NCBI RefSeq assembly: GCF_030272615.1
Contig: NC_081412.1
Location: 544,904,370 to 544,968,369 of the forward strand
Direction of reading: 5' to 3'
From: Cryptomeria japonica
Lineage: Eukaryota > Streptophyta > Pinopsida > Cupressales > Cupressaceae
Length of the DNA stretch: 64,000 nt
The notes below the pieces were generated by a model that was given only the letters and a program-made list of their open reading frames with translations, did not search any database and was not told the origin of the DNA. This document shows, in pieces, positions 12,316-23,698 of the stretch; the stretch's first letter is position 1; every line of letters begins with the position of its first letter. Both the position numbers and the translations under genes were made by a program.

Positions 12316-15300
12316 TCATATCTTTCCTGTTCAACGACGACTATCAGAGGAAATGGAAGCGGCGGTTTCCTATGACAAAGTGCCGGTCTTATATTTCGTT
12401 CTTTTTGGTGTTGAGATCTCTTTCTTGTCTGCATAATTAGTAAACTTTCGCAATCGGGTGGAGATGGACCTAACATGAGATGAATTTTCATTTTTGTTCA
12501 CAAATCGGTAGATCAGGCGACACAAATAGTAGACAAGGGTGAGAAATGATACACATTCTGTCAGCAAAAATATTCCCCAAAAGTCTTTGGGGCTCAATCT
12601 GTTTGATTCGACTCCTCAGACTTCACGTTGCATTTGCTTTCACTTGAACTGAACCACTCATCTCTAATTTTTTGCATATCTTTGCTTTCTGAAAGATTTA
12701 ATATAGCCTTAGAAATGTCTAAAACCAGCGGAGATCCCTTTGGAAACACCTGCACATATAATATGAATCAATCATATTGTTTGTGAATTAAACGAGTCTG
12801 CGATTACCGGAAAAATTCTAAACTTACAAATGCGTAGCCTCCCGTTTCGTACGTGGGACCAAGTTGCTAATAGTCGTTGCATCATGTTGACAAAAGCAAG
12901 TTTTGGGCAATAGTTTACCCACTAAATATGGCAGCCACCCCTCCGTTACTGGGTCCCTTCTTAAGTGCAATGGCGTACTCTTCTACAGATGAATATGGGC
13001 GAAGTACGCTTTTATTCACACCAAGCTGTTGTTCCAAATACTTGTCTATGAAAGATCCCTGTTGATACCCGATTGGCAGATTTTGGTGATAAGATATTCA
13101 AGGCTCTCAACCTTGGGTGCAATTACTCTCTCGGTAAGCATCGACGACAGGCTGGCGGTGTAACTAGACATTAACACAAAAGCTACAAAAAGCCAAATAA
13201 GGACCATTGCTTTACCCAGACCGCTTACAATCCTCTCCCCTGTGCAATAAACATAATTAATTTTAGATTTTTAAGCGATGTAAATTGCACTATAATTTGA
13301 CCATCAGTAATGAAAACACGGGGATCAAATCTGGTTACTTTGAGTCGTGAAGAGTGTGGAAACAGAAAACCTGCATATTAAAGACCAAGTAAATGAATCA
13401 GAAATAAAGAAATTGACAATTATAAATTTATAAATAAATATTTCATGAGGATTAATTATCGCATACAGAGCAAATTACGTACGAATTTTACTTGAGAAAC
13501 ATTTTCTAATTTAAATACAATTAATGGATGTCAGAATAATTTAATTTTAAATCAACTACATATAACATAAACAAATCAATTGGATATATGAATGTATTCC
13601 AGCGTGTTCTCCTCTGTGGTCACAACGAACAGTCCCAACTATTTGGGTGGTTTCTCTCTACATAGCATTTTCTTGATGTTTAAACTTAACCATCAATAAA
13701 ATGCTATAGATAGATATACAGATATTATATAAACTAATTCCCTGAATAATGGCATAGAATTAAAGTTACAGAGAAAGTGAGAAGGAAAAATATCAGATGA
13801 GTGTAAATACTTATTTCTGAGGCGTTCCTCTAAATTGCCGATTTTGTCTGTGCTCCAGACACCAAACAACAGCTCCTGTGAATATGAAAAATGCAAAAGA
13901 AGTTATCCACAGGGCTGGAGTAAAGGGGCACAGGAAGACCCATGAGTCACTTGATCGCTTGTCTGAAAGTGCTACTACCATAATTAGAACCGACTCCGTA
14001 TACGGCTGTGTGAAATCCACATACTTGCTACGATTTGCAAGCACCGTTATATCTCCCACAACAACATCGAATTTCTGTCTCGGGTTGTCACATTTTATAT
14101 CAGTGGGTCAGTTTGAAATATAGATTTACAATGCGGAAATGAAGAGAATTTCGCTTACCTGGAGATAGACCTGGTACTGGTAGACGATGTCATCATAGTA
14201 GCCCGCAGTGACATTGCCAGTTCCATAAGGTATCAATTCATAGGGCAATTTATAATCCAGTCTTTTGAGCACCAAATTGAACACTTCAATAGACAAGCCT
14301 GTAATCTCATAAATCTGCTTTTCTTCGCCTACGCTGGAATGATCTGGTTTTACTCGGATGAATTGTGTAAACCCTTGCTGCCACGACACCGCTATTTTAA
14401 GTTTTTTTCCTGGCGCAGGTTTCACCCACCCACGCGACGTCTTTCTTGATCCACCGCCCCAATGAACTAATTGTTTTGACGATATATTCAGGCTCTTTTC
14501 TGTCCACGACCCAACTACGTTATAACTATTTCCAATAACATTTATTATATCATATGAGCACTCCAAAGGTTCATCCCTTTCTCTATCTATTCGAACAGGG
14601 CCACTAAGGCCAAGAAAGCGTGTGTGAAGAATCTGATTAAGCAAATCTTCTCCACCGTCAAAAATCTTGAAATTTAAAATCTTGGTGCTGCTAGAGGTCG
14701 CTGAGAAACCACCATTAAACGATCCCTGACGCAGAAGGCGATCGATTGCATAAGCAACCGCCCATACTATATCATATGCAACTAGTGCACGGGCATTTAA
14801 GTCGAGTCTTTGTATAGTAGGATTCTGTTCTCTAAACCGCTGCTTCCATCTTTTAGCAAATTCATTCATTCTTGGCTGGTCAGTTTGTCGGAGTGTTCTT
14901 CTGATTCCCAACAAACCATTCATAGAAAGGAGAGAAGTAGCATTCGACCAGTCCAATAGGTTGGCACATGCATCGGTAATGATCCATACATACTCACTGC
15001 CTATCATTCCTAATATGGAGGCCTCGGAAAATAGCATTAGAGCTAAATCAACATGCATATGCACGATGAATACTCGTAACTCCAGCCCCATCAGCTCATC
15101 CTCAAGAAGCTTTCTCATTGAAGAGATGTTGGCCTGGGGAAGCACTGCAACTTTCAAAACAATTTTTGCCTCCACATCTCGCAAGGCATCGTTTATTGCA
15201 GGGATAGCCCCCTGTCCCCATATCATCATACACAAGTGCCACATCCCTCCATCTATACTCCTCTATCAGCTTTGCTATTGCCCTCATTTGAATTTATTAA

Positions 15301-15915
15301 ATGGATACTGTACGAATGAAGTAAGGGCATCGATGCATGGAAAGAGAGGGATTCGTTGCACCAAATGTCACAATTGGAACATGCGCTGCAACGCCCAAAT
15401 GCTCAACGAACCCACCAGGGATGTCTGTGGGCCGACTATGCTTACACATCCTTTTCTTATCAGTTCCAATGCTGCAATAGTCATTGCACAAAAACTCACT
15501 ACTATTCTGTTTTATTCCAGTAAAACATGAAGACAAAATGAGAGCAATAGTAAACAGATAAATTCTGTTAAGTGGAGGTTTTGTTACCTGCAGAAGCACT
15601 TGTGAGTGAATCTTGTTTGGAGTCTCGGATATGAATGTTGAGGATCGTGCCATTCAGAACGCTGGTATTTCTGTTTACGTCTTCAACCGCCAATTCAATA
15701 GCAGTTTTAGCTATTTTTCCATTAGTTGTGTCTAACGCGATTATAGCACCTATATTTATTGATGAGCCATTCATTTCTTCGGAGGAAGCCGCGCATAATA
15801 AAAGAGCTCCCAACGCAATCTGCATTGCAACTTCATACCCACAATTGGCTCTGCTAGCCATACTTACACTCTTCTGGTGAGGTAATTTGCATAATCGAAC
15901 ACTAAATCGCTTCAT
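12316..15915 (-). pseudogene. GLR: Glutamate receptor-like gene, copy B, multiply disabled
   Basis: Exon remnants on the - strand: 15915-15588, 15471-14159, 14074-13794, 13370-13339, 13239-12828 and 12749-12316. Exon 1 has an ATG and a hydrophobic stretch (AMQIALGALLLCAA) that could be a signal peptide; an internal Met near 15861 is an alternative start. Lesions seen: a frameshift in exon 2 near 15410, another near 15210-15240, a TAA stop in exon 3 at 13811-13813, the intron 3 donor changed from GT to AT at 13792-13793, a 1-bp deletion plus stops in exon 5 (412 instead of 416 nt), a frameshift near 12610 and an early TAG at 12370. M1, M3 and M4 remain recognisable. The large exon 2 segment (15244-14126) stays open for 372 codons, so decay is moderate. 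Confidence 0.9.
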
Positions 15916-16427
15916 TGATATGTTAACTTATTTGCTGTGATGGCAGGAAGAGTTTTGACTGATTCGATTACGCGGGATCTTCACGTTGCCGACAATACCA
16001 ACAATAGATGATGACGTTAGTCATAAATTTTTTACTTTTTGATTCAGACAATCCTTACGAATTTGGGCAATATGGGAATCTTCTTACAATTTGCATCCAG
16101 CATAAAGAAAGAATTGAGACTGGGGTTCATTGGAGGCAAGGTCTATGCAGCACTCATATTGTATCATTTATCATATTTAATAATTAATTAAAAAATAAAC
16201 ATTTCTTATATTTTAATTATTAATTAAGTAAAAAACATGGTCAATGATACAATATGAGGCTTCCTAAAAAATAGTTAGAATTGTTAGAATTGTTGAGAAT
16301 TTTTAGAAATTTTTTTAAGTTAATGGTCTGATTAATTTTGTAGTGTAGTTCAACTTAAAAATTTTAACTCCAAAATTTAAGAAAGCTGAATATCTGTGTA
16401 TGTGCATAATAAAAACAAGTAAAAATA
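15916..16427. other. Upstream flank of GLR copy B
   Basis: This would have held the 5' UTR and promoter of copy B. A 12-bp palindrome-like TGACGTTAGTCA at 16012-16023 resembles sites of plant bZIP factors, but a single such site is weak evidence. No TATA box is clear. It also holds the hairpin element at 16153-16258. Confidence 0.3.
16153..16258. repeat. Short inverted-repeat (MITE-like) element
   Basis: CTCATATTGTATCATT (16153-16168) is repeated exactly in inverted orientation at 16243-16258. The AT-rich interior is also largely self-complementary, so the whole 106 bp can fold into one hairpin. No clear target duplication is visible. Confidence 0.6.
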
Positions 16428-16698
16428 TTTTATTTCCTTTCAAAACTATTTTTTAATAGAAATTAAACGTAGACATCCCTAAGCTAGTGGGGCAATTTCT
16501 AGCCCCACCCCTTTTTCACCAACTCAAATTTGCATGCCTAAAAAAGTAGGGGTTTCTATTTTATTTATTTCCCTTCAAAACTATTTTTTAATAGAAATTA
16601 AACTTAAATATCCCTAAGCTGGTGGGGCAATTTCTAGCCCCACCCCTTTTTCAACAACTCAAATTTGTATGGCTCAAAAGTAGGGGTTTCTATTTTAT
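16428..16698. repeat. 136-bp tandem duplication
   Basis: Two adjacent copies (16428-16563 and 16564-16698) share AACTATTTTTTAATAGAAAT, GGGGCAATTTCTAGCCCCAC and AAGTAGGGGTTTCTATTTTA with few differences. Each copy carries a small hairpin GTGGGGC...GCCCCAC. Confidence 0.9.
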
Positions 16699-17081
16699 TA
16701 GAAAAGATCCCAAATAATCCCAACACAATTTCTTTCTTAAAAGTAGAATTTAAGCCCCTTCACGAAACCCTTGCCTAAGGATTCCAAAATTTGTAGAGAT
16801 TGAAACTATAAAGGTCTCGGAACTATTTACAATTCTAGAAAGTCAAAGCACATGCCTAGACTATGAACAAGAAGTCAATGCGGAAAAGTTTCAGTTTTAA
16901 ATGTTGAGCATAACTAGTTGTGAGAAACTTCTACTATTAAATGTTTTGTTGGACAAAAAGAAACAGAGATCATTAATGCCAATAGAGACCATTAAATATT
17001 TTAGTTTCCTCGCAGATTCCCAAAGAGTTTTACTTATAGATGACGGATGAGGTGTGGGTTTGTCCTTTTGTTAGTCATGCG
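16699..17081. other. Intergenic, no gene seen
   Basis: Short stretch between the tandem duplication and the LTR-like sequence that begins near 17082; no coding signal. Confidence 0.4.
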
Positions 17082-18667
17082 TGTAATGCCCCACCTAGAA
17101 CCCTAAAGGAAAACAACACAACTAGGCAACTAAAGGGTGAAACATTTTTTTTTGAAAGATTAAGTGCATTAATTATAACAATTGCACGTTTCACAACACA
17201 ACGGAAGTCTAACACATGATTTCCTAAGGGTTACCAACGAAGATTAATTCATAGATTATATTAACACCATGGTTAATCCAATTGTCAATTTAATTAAGTA
17301 AATTAAATGCTTAAGATTAAAACTACAAATACATCTAAATTCCATAATGAAAGAATCAAAGTATTTCAAAGCATCTATTTATCCATAAACCATTTATACA
17401 AAAGATCAAAGTAACTGAATCAACATACATTCCACTAAAATAATATTACAATATCCATAATTACATGGCTTCCAAAAATACCATGGATTACAAAGTTACA
17501 ATATTAAGGTTACATAAAAATCTGATACAATGACCACAAGGTCTCAACTGAACAAAGATCACGAACATGAGCTGGTAGATGAACCACGAACCAAGAAACA
17601 CCAGCGAAGCCTTTCCTCGCTTGAAGATACAATCCAGAACATCTAATGGAAAGTGGCACTACCACTTGACCATGTGATCCCAAAATGGAACCACCCCACC
17701 GTGCTAGGAGATAGTAGAAAACCCTCAAGCAAGCAAAATAAGACAAGTACAAAAGAACTACAAGACTCCGCAAAACATCCATGTGACTCAACTCACAAAC
17801 ACTAGTGACTCTAAGGAGAGAGTGTCATTGCATGGCTTATGGTGGTTACCATGGTAGGCCTCCATAGGTCCCGGCCCCCATCTTGGGTTATCCCGGTAAC
17901 CTCTCCCGAACCTCCGGCTCCATCTAAGTCTCATGTGGACCCTACCAATCCTTTCGTGAAGACAAGGTGGTAAGTTTGCCATTCCAGGCCTTCTCACAAC
18001 ATTATGAGCCCTGTACTAGCACTCATCTATGCACAAGGTACATTATCTTAATTAATATTTAATCTACCCACCCCCTAATCAATTATTAGGCTATCACTTT
18101 TTAATTGACTTTTGACGGGTTATCCTGCCATCCACTTCGGGCGCGACCCTCGCTCGAAAGCCACTCTCTCTCATAGGACACTAATAGGAAAGGTCTCTCT
18201 ACGAGAACTCTATGGCAAAATAGACAACCATAACTAATCCTGACAAACCACAGGTGAAGGATACACAATCACTAACCCAGGATTGACCATTTGGAACAAA
18301 ACACACAATGGCTCATATCAACAAGGCTACACAACAACACCTGACCAAGGAGATATAATAACATATGACACAATGACAACTCAACCGGAATTACAACGAA
18401 ATTAAGCTTGACTACAAACACCATTTACACAAGATCCTAATATAGGCAATCTTTTCTTTAAACAACCAATAACATAAATAACTTGCAATTAAAGATTTTC
18501 CATAAAATAAGAAAATACAACTATATTAATACAAGGAAATCAATGTTGTCATTTGTCTAATAAGGTTAAATAAACTGACAATAAAATTAATCTCCTAATA
18601 TATTTCCAAGTATAAATATAGAATCTAAAATTATAAACTTTTCCGGAAATAACCAAACTCTAAATTA

Positions 18668-18722
<55 letters not shown>
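17082..18722. other. Non-coding, possibly LTR sequence (left half), host of the CACTA insertion
   Basis: The stretch begins TGTAATGCCCCA and, after removal of the CACTA element at 18723-33308, would join sequence at 33312-35947 that ends TGGGGCATTTCA. The two ends form a near-perfect 12-bp inverted repeat starting TG and ending CA, as LTRs do, but no matching 5-bp target duplication is seen. It contains no convincing ORF; 17510-17997 - strand frames are short. A (TA)n run at about 18671-18717 is the spot where the CACTA element landed. Confidence 0.3.
18671..18717. repeat. (TA)n microsatellite
   Basis: Pure TA run immediately left of the CACTA element; its AT-rich continuation appears at 33309-33360 on the other side. 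Confidence 0.95.
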
Positions 18723-18757
18723 CACTAGTACATTCGGAGCTGATTTCTGACGGCAGT
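18723..18757 (+). repeat. CACTA left terminal inverted repeat
   Basis: Starts CACTAGTACATTCGGA, continues through GATTTCTGACGG. Pairs with the right terminus at 33272-33308 with a few mismatches. Confidence 0.85.
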
Positions 18758-18971
18758 TTGTCAGATTTACAACGAATTTTAGTCGAAGTCGATGATATCC
18801 ACCGTCGAAAACTCAGCATCAGATTGGTTGACGATACCATGCCCATCGGAAATTTGACAACCAATGGACTCTGTCGACGATCAAAGAAGTCGTCAGTCAA
18901 AAGCTTGGTATTCGTCATAATTCCAACGATGATAATTTTTATCAAAAAAAAAAATTATTATCACCGATTAT

Positions 18972-19567
18972 GCATTTTCATTGAAAGAATAATATCGATC
19001 AGACAAAAGGAAGCTACATCGATAAAAAGATATCGATGAGACCCAGCGATGTCTCATCAATATAAAAGAGCCATCGAAGGAAGGAAACGCTGATGAATTG
19101 CAGAAAGGACTTCACCGAAGATAATAAATTCATCCACAAAAGATATCGAAGAAAGAAGAGAGGGTCTTCATCAACAGGAAAAGTTCTCGAGGAAATAATA
19201 CTATCGGTGCAACATAAAAAGGATCCACCGAAAGGAGCGTTTTCATCAAAAGAATAATATCAATCAGAAAAAAGGATGCTACATTGATAAAATATATTGA
19301 TGAGACCGAGTGATGTCTCATCGATATAAAAGAGGAATCAAAGGAAGGAAACACCGATGAATTCCAGAAAGGACTCACCGAAGATAATAACTTCATCAAC
19401 AAAAGATATCAAAGAAAGCAGAGAGGATCTTCATCGACGGGAAAAGTTCTCAAGGAAATAATACTATTGATGCAACATAAAAAAGTCCCACCGAAAGGAG
19501 CGTTTTCATCGAAAGAATAATATCGATCAGATAAAAGGAAGCCACATCGATAAAAGATATCGACGAG
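18972..19567. repeat. CACTA subterminal tandem repeat, 264 bp, about 2.3 copies
   Basis: Units start at 18972, 19237 and 19500 (GCATTTTCATTGAAAGAATA or GCGTTTTCATCAAAAGAATA), giving periods of 265 and 263 bp. They are rich in ATCGAT, CATCGA and CACCGA strings. Sequence of the same flavour continues to about 19990. Subterminal repeats of this kind are usual binding sites for the accessory TnpA-type protein of CACTA elements; that role here is inferred. Confidence 0.8.
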
Positions 19568-20226
19568 GATATAGGTTTCGAGGAGGTTAAAAGGCATGTT
19601 CGCAATATGCGTGGTTTTGCCGGTGTAACTTTATCATTGAAGATCGATAAGGGAAAATAAAGAAAAGCTTCGGTGAGATAATAGTCTCATTCATCGACGG
19701 GGCATAGTGATATCGATGAAAAAAGTATTTCGATGGAAAAATAAAGGAGGACACCAAAACCCAAGGTTTCTTTGACATAAGACCCAATGGATATCAGATA
19801 TGTTTCGATGAGGAGACAACCATACTGACCGAATATAGTATTTTGATGAAGGGAAAAAATACTTGATCGAAGTAATATTCGAAACAAAAGTATTGTCGAT
19901 AGAAACAAAGAGATCGATGGACTAAAGAAACAAATGATCGAAAGATATCCTCATCGAAATGATTATTGATTGTGGTGAAAATTAGAAACAAATCCCACGA
20001 AAGGTCACATCACCATTAAATTCGAACGTGTGCCCGAGTGACCATCATCCAAAATGGCCATTACTAAATAATTAAATATGCCATAAGTAGTGGATCAACA
20101 TCAAAGGACACAACATTAAGGAATTCACAGGCAATGAACTGAAAGCAGGAATTGGGTGAATTCACAGATAAAGCTTAGTAATTCCAAGTAAGTTGTTTGC
20201 ACACAGACCTCTTTTTTAAAATTCAA
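19568..20226. other. CACTA subterminal non-coding sequence and leader of the unknown ORF
   Basis: TCGATGA-rich sequence continuing the subterminal region to about 19990, then a plain leader before the ATG at 20227. No gene seen. Confidence 0.5.
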
Positions 20227-23200
20227 ATGGAATCATCATCTAAAACTAATAAGACTAGAAAGGGAAAAGAACCTATTGCTGCAGAAGAAAAACCTAAAAG
20301 ATAGAAAAGGGAAGGGCATTCTTTGGCCCAGGACCTGATTGACCAGTGCCCATCATCCTGTTTGAGGTCCAAGAATATTAGAGCTGATGAGAAAGGCCTA
20401 GAGGACCAGTTTGAGGATCTTGGAGACATATGGACAGAATTGAGAGGGTATGAATTATTCATATATGGGTATAACAAAAGAGTTGCCCCTCAACCTATCA
20501 ATAATTTATGGCGATTGAACTTAGGAAGGTTAGTTGTGGCTAATGTATTCGTGAATGTGGAGCTCATGAAGGCATTGGCAAACAATTATGACCCTAAAAC
20601 CAAGACCATATATAACTACATGGGTGAGCCAATTCTTGCAATCAGAAAGGAGGTTATTGACACCATGTTCAAGTTGGATTGGGGATTTGAAGAATTGATT
20701 GACCTCAAGAAGTTAACAAGTGAATATTTTAACCTAGAGCACATTTACAAAACATGGAGACTCCTTATACATAGACCTAGGAATGCAAGGTCCTTAGTGC
20801 CACTAGGTCAAGATGAAAAAGCTCCCTATGATGTCAACTCTTTCCATCCATATTTCAAGTATACCTATTACTATGTTGCCCAAGTGCTAGGGATAAAAGC
20901 CCATCCTTTGATAGATATTGCAGCCATGGTCATTTGTGTCGATTTGTAGTCTAAGGACCCCCGCTTCTTTGATTTTTCTACTTATTTGGTTGAGGTTTTG
21001 AATCATGGGTTAGAAAAGTTAAAGGGGGATGTCATTAATGTTCATTTCAAGTATTATTCCTTACCTATGCATATGCTATTGTATGTGGGCCAAGATGAAG
21101 GGTTATGGCCAAAAGAGTTATGTGTCAAGACATATGACAATGTTGGGATGAGAAAACTAGTGCAACTATGGGTTTCTTCATGGGACCAGAGGTATGTGAA
21201 TAATCAATATTGGCATTTTGAGGAGTTCTCTATCAAGCCATTATATAGACTATTGGGATGCCTGTGCGATCATGCCCTTGCACCAAAGGTTCAAATATTC
21301 CTAGGACCAAAAGATTTCGTTGAAGATCACTCAATTGAACACAATTGGGGAGATTGGTATTGTATTCTAGACTGCACACAAGTCAGGGTATACGGGTTCA
21401 AATGGAGACCATACTTACTATCACTTACAATCCCTAATAGAGTGGCTTGTCTAGAAATTGTTAGGCAACTATCAATAGTGAGCACAAAATATCTGACAAG
21501 CCATGTGAAACAATCAATTGTACCTAGGTTGTTAGTATTTTCAGATTTTATTGTGAAAAGTTCAAAGAGTTATGGCCTACTGCAGACAAAATTGGATTAT
21601 TATGGCATGGCTATGGGGGATCCAAGGCCCAATTTTTATCCTGAAGGATACATAAGGATAGCCTGATCATCACAAAAGTTGAAGGCTGGAGAGCATAAAT
21701 CTTACCTACCAGATGACCTCATTAAGAACATTGGCAGAGAAGAGGCCAGAGTGAAGCGAATAAAGTTTGAGAAAGTAATGTAGGCTTATAAATGGAAGCT
21801 TTTTAGAAGGAAAATGGATGAGAACGTGCTACAAAAGATTAAAGACCCCTTGGAGTTGGCCAACAAACTTATGGAGCATGAATTGGAAATACTTGAGGGA
21901 GTCCCGCCTCATGTTTTTAGGGATTACATTGATACTATTAGGGATACAGAGCCTTTGGCTCATATGTCTCCTGCTTCCACATCTGGCATCATTTCATTCA
22001 CTCCTCGAGAGGATTACCCCCCAGGTTATGCAGAGGATACACCAATAGACTTGGCAATAGGAAAACTGAATGTCCGAGAAGTGGCTGACATCAGATTCCT
22101 GGAGCATGAGGATTTCATTGTTGTTAGTGACTTTATTACTTCCAAGGAGTTCACCGCATTCCTCTATCAACATAAAGGATCTCAAATTAGGAATAACATG
22201 AGAAATAGTGAAGAAGAGCAACAACTTCAAAAGTTACAAGAGGAGATGGATCTTGTGATGAGAGAAATGACACCTAAGAAGGGAAAGACAATTGCTTAAA
22301 GAAGCTAGTGTGCAATTATACTCTAGATGGGACATGAACTCTGCCTTGTTGTTTGATGGATTCCTCAAGAAATAGGATCCAAGTAAGCAAATGATGCCAA
22401 AAGAGATTGATAAACTCTTTAGAGGATCAAGATATGATCTAGATTAGAAGGCTCTTCTACAGTGGGCTATCTATCCCAAAGATAAAAGACCTATATTGGT
22501 TGATACAAAAGAAGCTTTTGGACATTTGATGGTGCAGCAGGTTGGAGAGACTCACCCTAGAACAAGTGGAAGACTAAATTTGGATGTCGCTAAACTGAAC
22601 CAAGATCAGATAGAGTTTCTGGTCCTAGAAAATTCTACATACAAAAGCTTATATGAGAAAACCGATGAAGAAAAATAGAGGCTGCAAGCAAGGTTGCTTA
22701 AGATTGATACAGGTACCAGTCAAACAAGGATGACATACTGTGTTGATAGAGATGCCATGGATTCCTCGACAGATGCTATCTATTGGAGGAACAGGGCCGA
22801 AAGGACATCTCGACAAGTAGAAAAGGTACAACAAAAGATGGATAAGTTGATTTTGGAGATCATTGAACATAGGTTCAGAAGTATGACACAAGTTGCAGAA
22901 ATCTATTGGAAAACATACACTACAATAGTCAGAGCTTTGAAAGAGCATGAAAGGCTCAGGTCTCAATTGGAAGACATGATGAATGACAACAGTCTGATTA
23001 ATCTAGGTGAGAAAATTGAAGCCGAGGCTTACTTGAAGTCACATGATGAATTGGCAAATCAATTAAGGAAAGAGCTTCAAAGGCTGGATGATGGGAATAC
23101 CCCTAGGGTGCCCTCTTTTTACAATAATGGTGAGTTAGTATCATTCAAATAGTGGAAACAAGAGTTCATTGATGAGAAGAATCAAGCAGTAGCAGAGTTG

Positions 23201-23356
23201 GATCAGGACAAAGAATTGTCACTTTGTGTTAACCATATTCTATCCAATCATTTCCAGATAGAAAGCGACATGAGGACACTAAACAATGATGTTCTAATGT
23301 ATAAAGATGATAAGTACATTCAACACATAGGAATGCTGAACTTGTTTATCTTCTAG
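20227..23356 (+). pseudogene. Unrecognised CACTA-internal gene, about 1,040 codons, broken by stops
   Basis: From ATG 20227 a single frame runs to about 22297, then after one frameshift continues to a TAG at 23354-23356. In-frame stops: TAG at 20302, 20947, 21781, 22373, 22445, 22676 and 23150, and TGA at 21664. Translation is smooth across each, so the stops are secondary. The N-terminus is basic (MESSSKTNKTRKGKE). The first 480 residues look globular with many aromatics (LDWGFEELIDLKKLT, YWHFEEFSIKPLYRLLGC, NWGDWYCILDCTQVRVYGFK). The last third is charged and helical, likely coiled coil (QLQKLQEEMDLVMREM; ERLRSQLEDMMND). I cannot name a family. Lying between the subterminal repeats and the transposase, it might be the TnpA-like accessory gene or a captured host gene. 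Confidence 0.7.
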
Positions 23357-23698
23357 TTTGTTAACAAAAATGCTAATTAATAGTTATGTGCTGAAAAGCC
23401 ACGATGCTTGGTGACAATGTATACCCTCATATAAATGAGGGAACTTTTGTAACAATAAGGATCATTAGAGAAGAAGTAGAATATAGCCTCAGGAATTAAA
23501 GTCACACTCAAGTATATCATCCAAAATGCCATAGTATCAATTTTTAGACTGTTGAGGATGAATGTCATTTCTCGATGAAATATTTGTCACCTCAAAGACT
23601 GCAGTGATGCCAAAATCACAAGTTTTCTTCGTGTCATCCAACTTTTTTATGCGAAATTTATGACCATTGCAGCACATAGCGTTGTGGTGTTTGACCTG
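23357..23698. other. Short gap between convergent CACTA genes
   Basis: AT-rich sequence between the end of the unknown + strand ORF and the 3' end of the - strand transposase; no gene seen. Confidence 0.4.

Noticed and set aside
14961..15530. 189-codon + strand frame opposite GLR copy B
   Set aside because: Antisense shadow of GLR exon 2.
17510..17997. Two - strand frames of 93 and 69 codons
   Set aside because: No motif, no splice logic, and they lie in LTR-like non-coding sequence.
20227..23356. Stop-codon reassignment or programmed readthrough to explain the many in-frame TAG codons
   Set aside because: A frameshift and a TGA are also present, neighbouring element genes show the same C-to-T pattern, and plant nuclei use the standard code.
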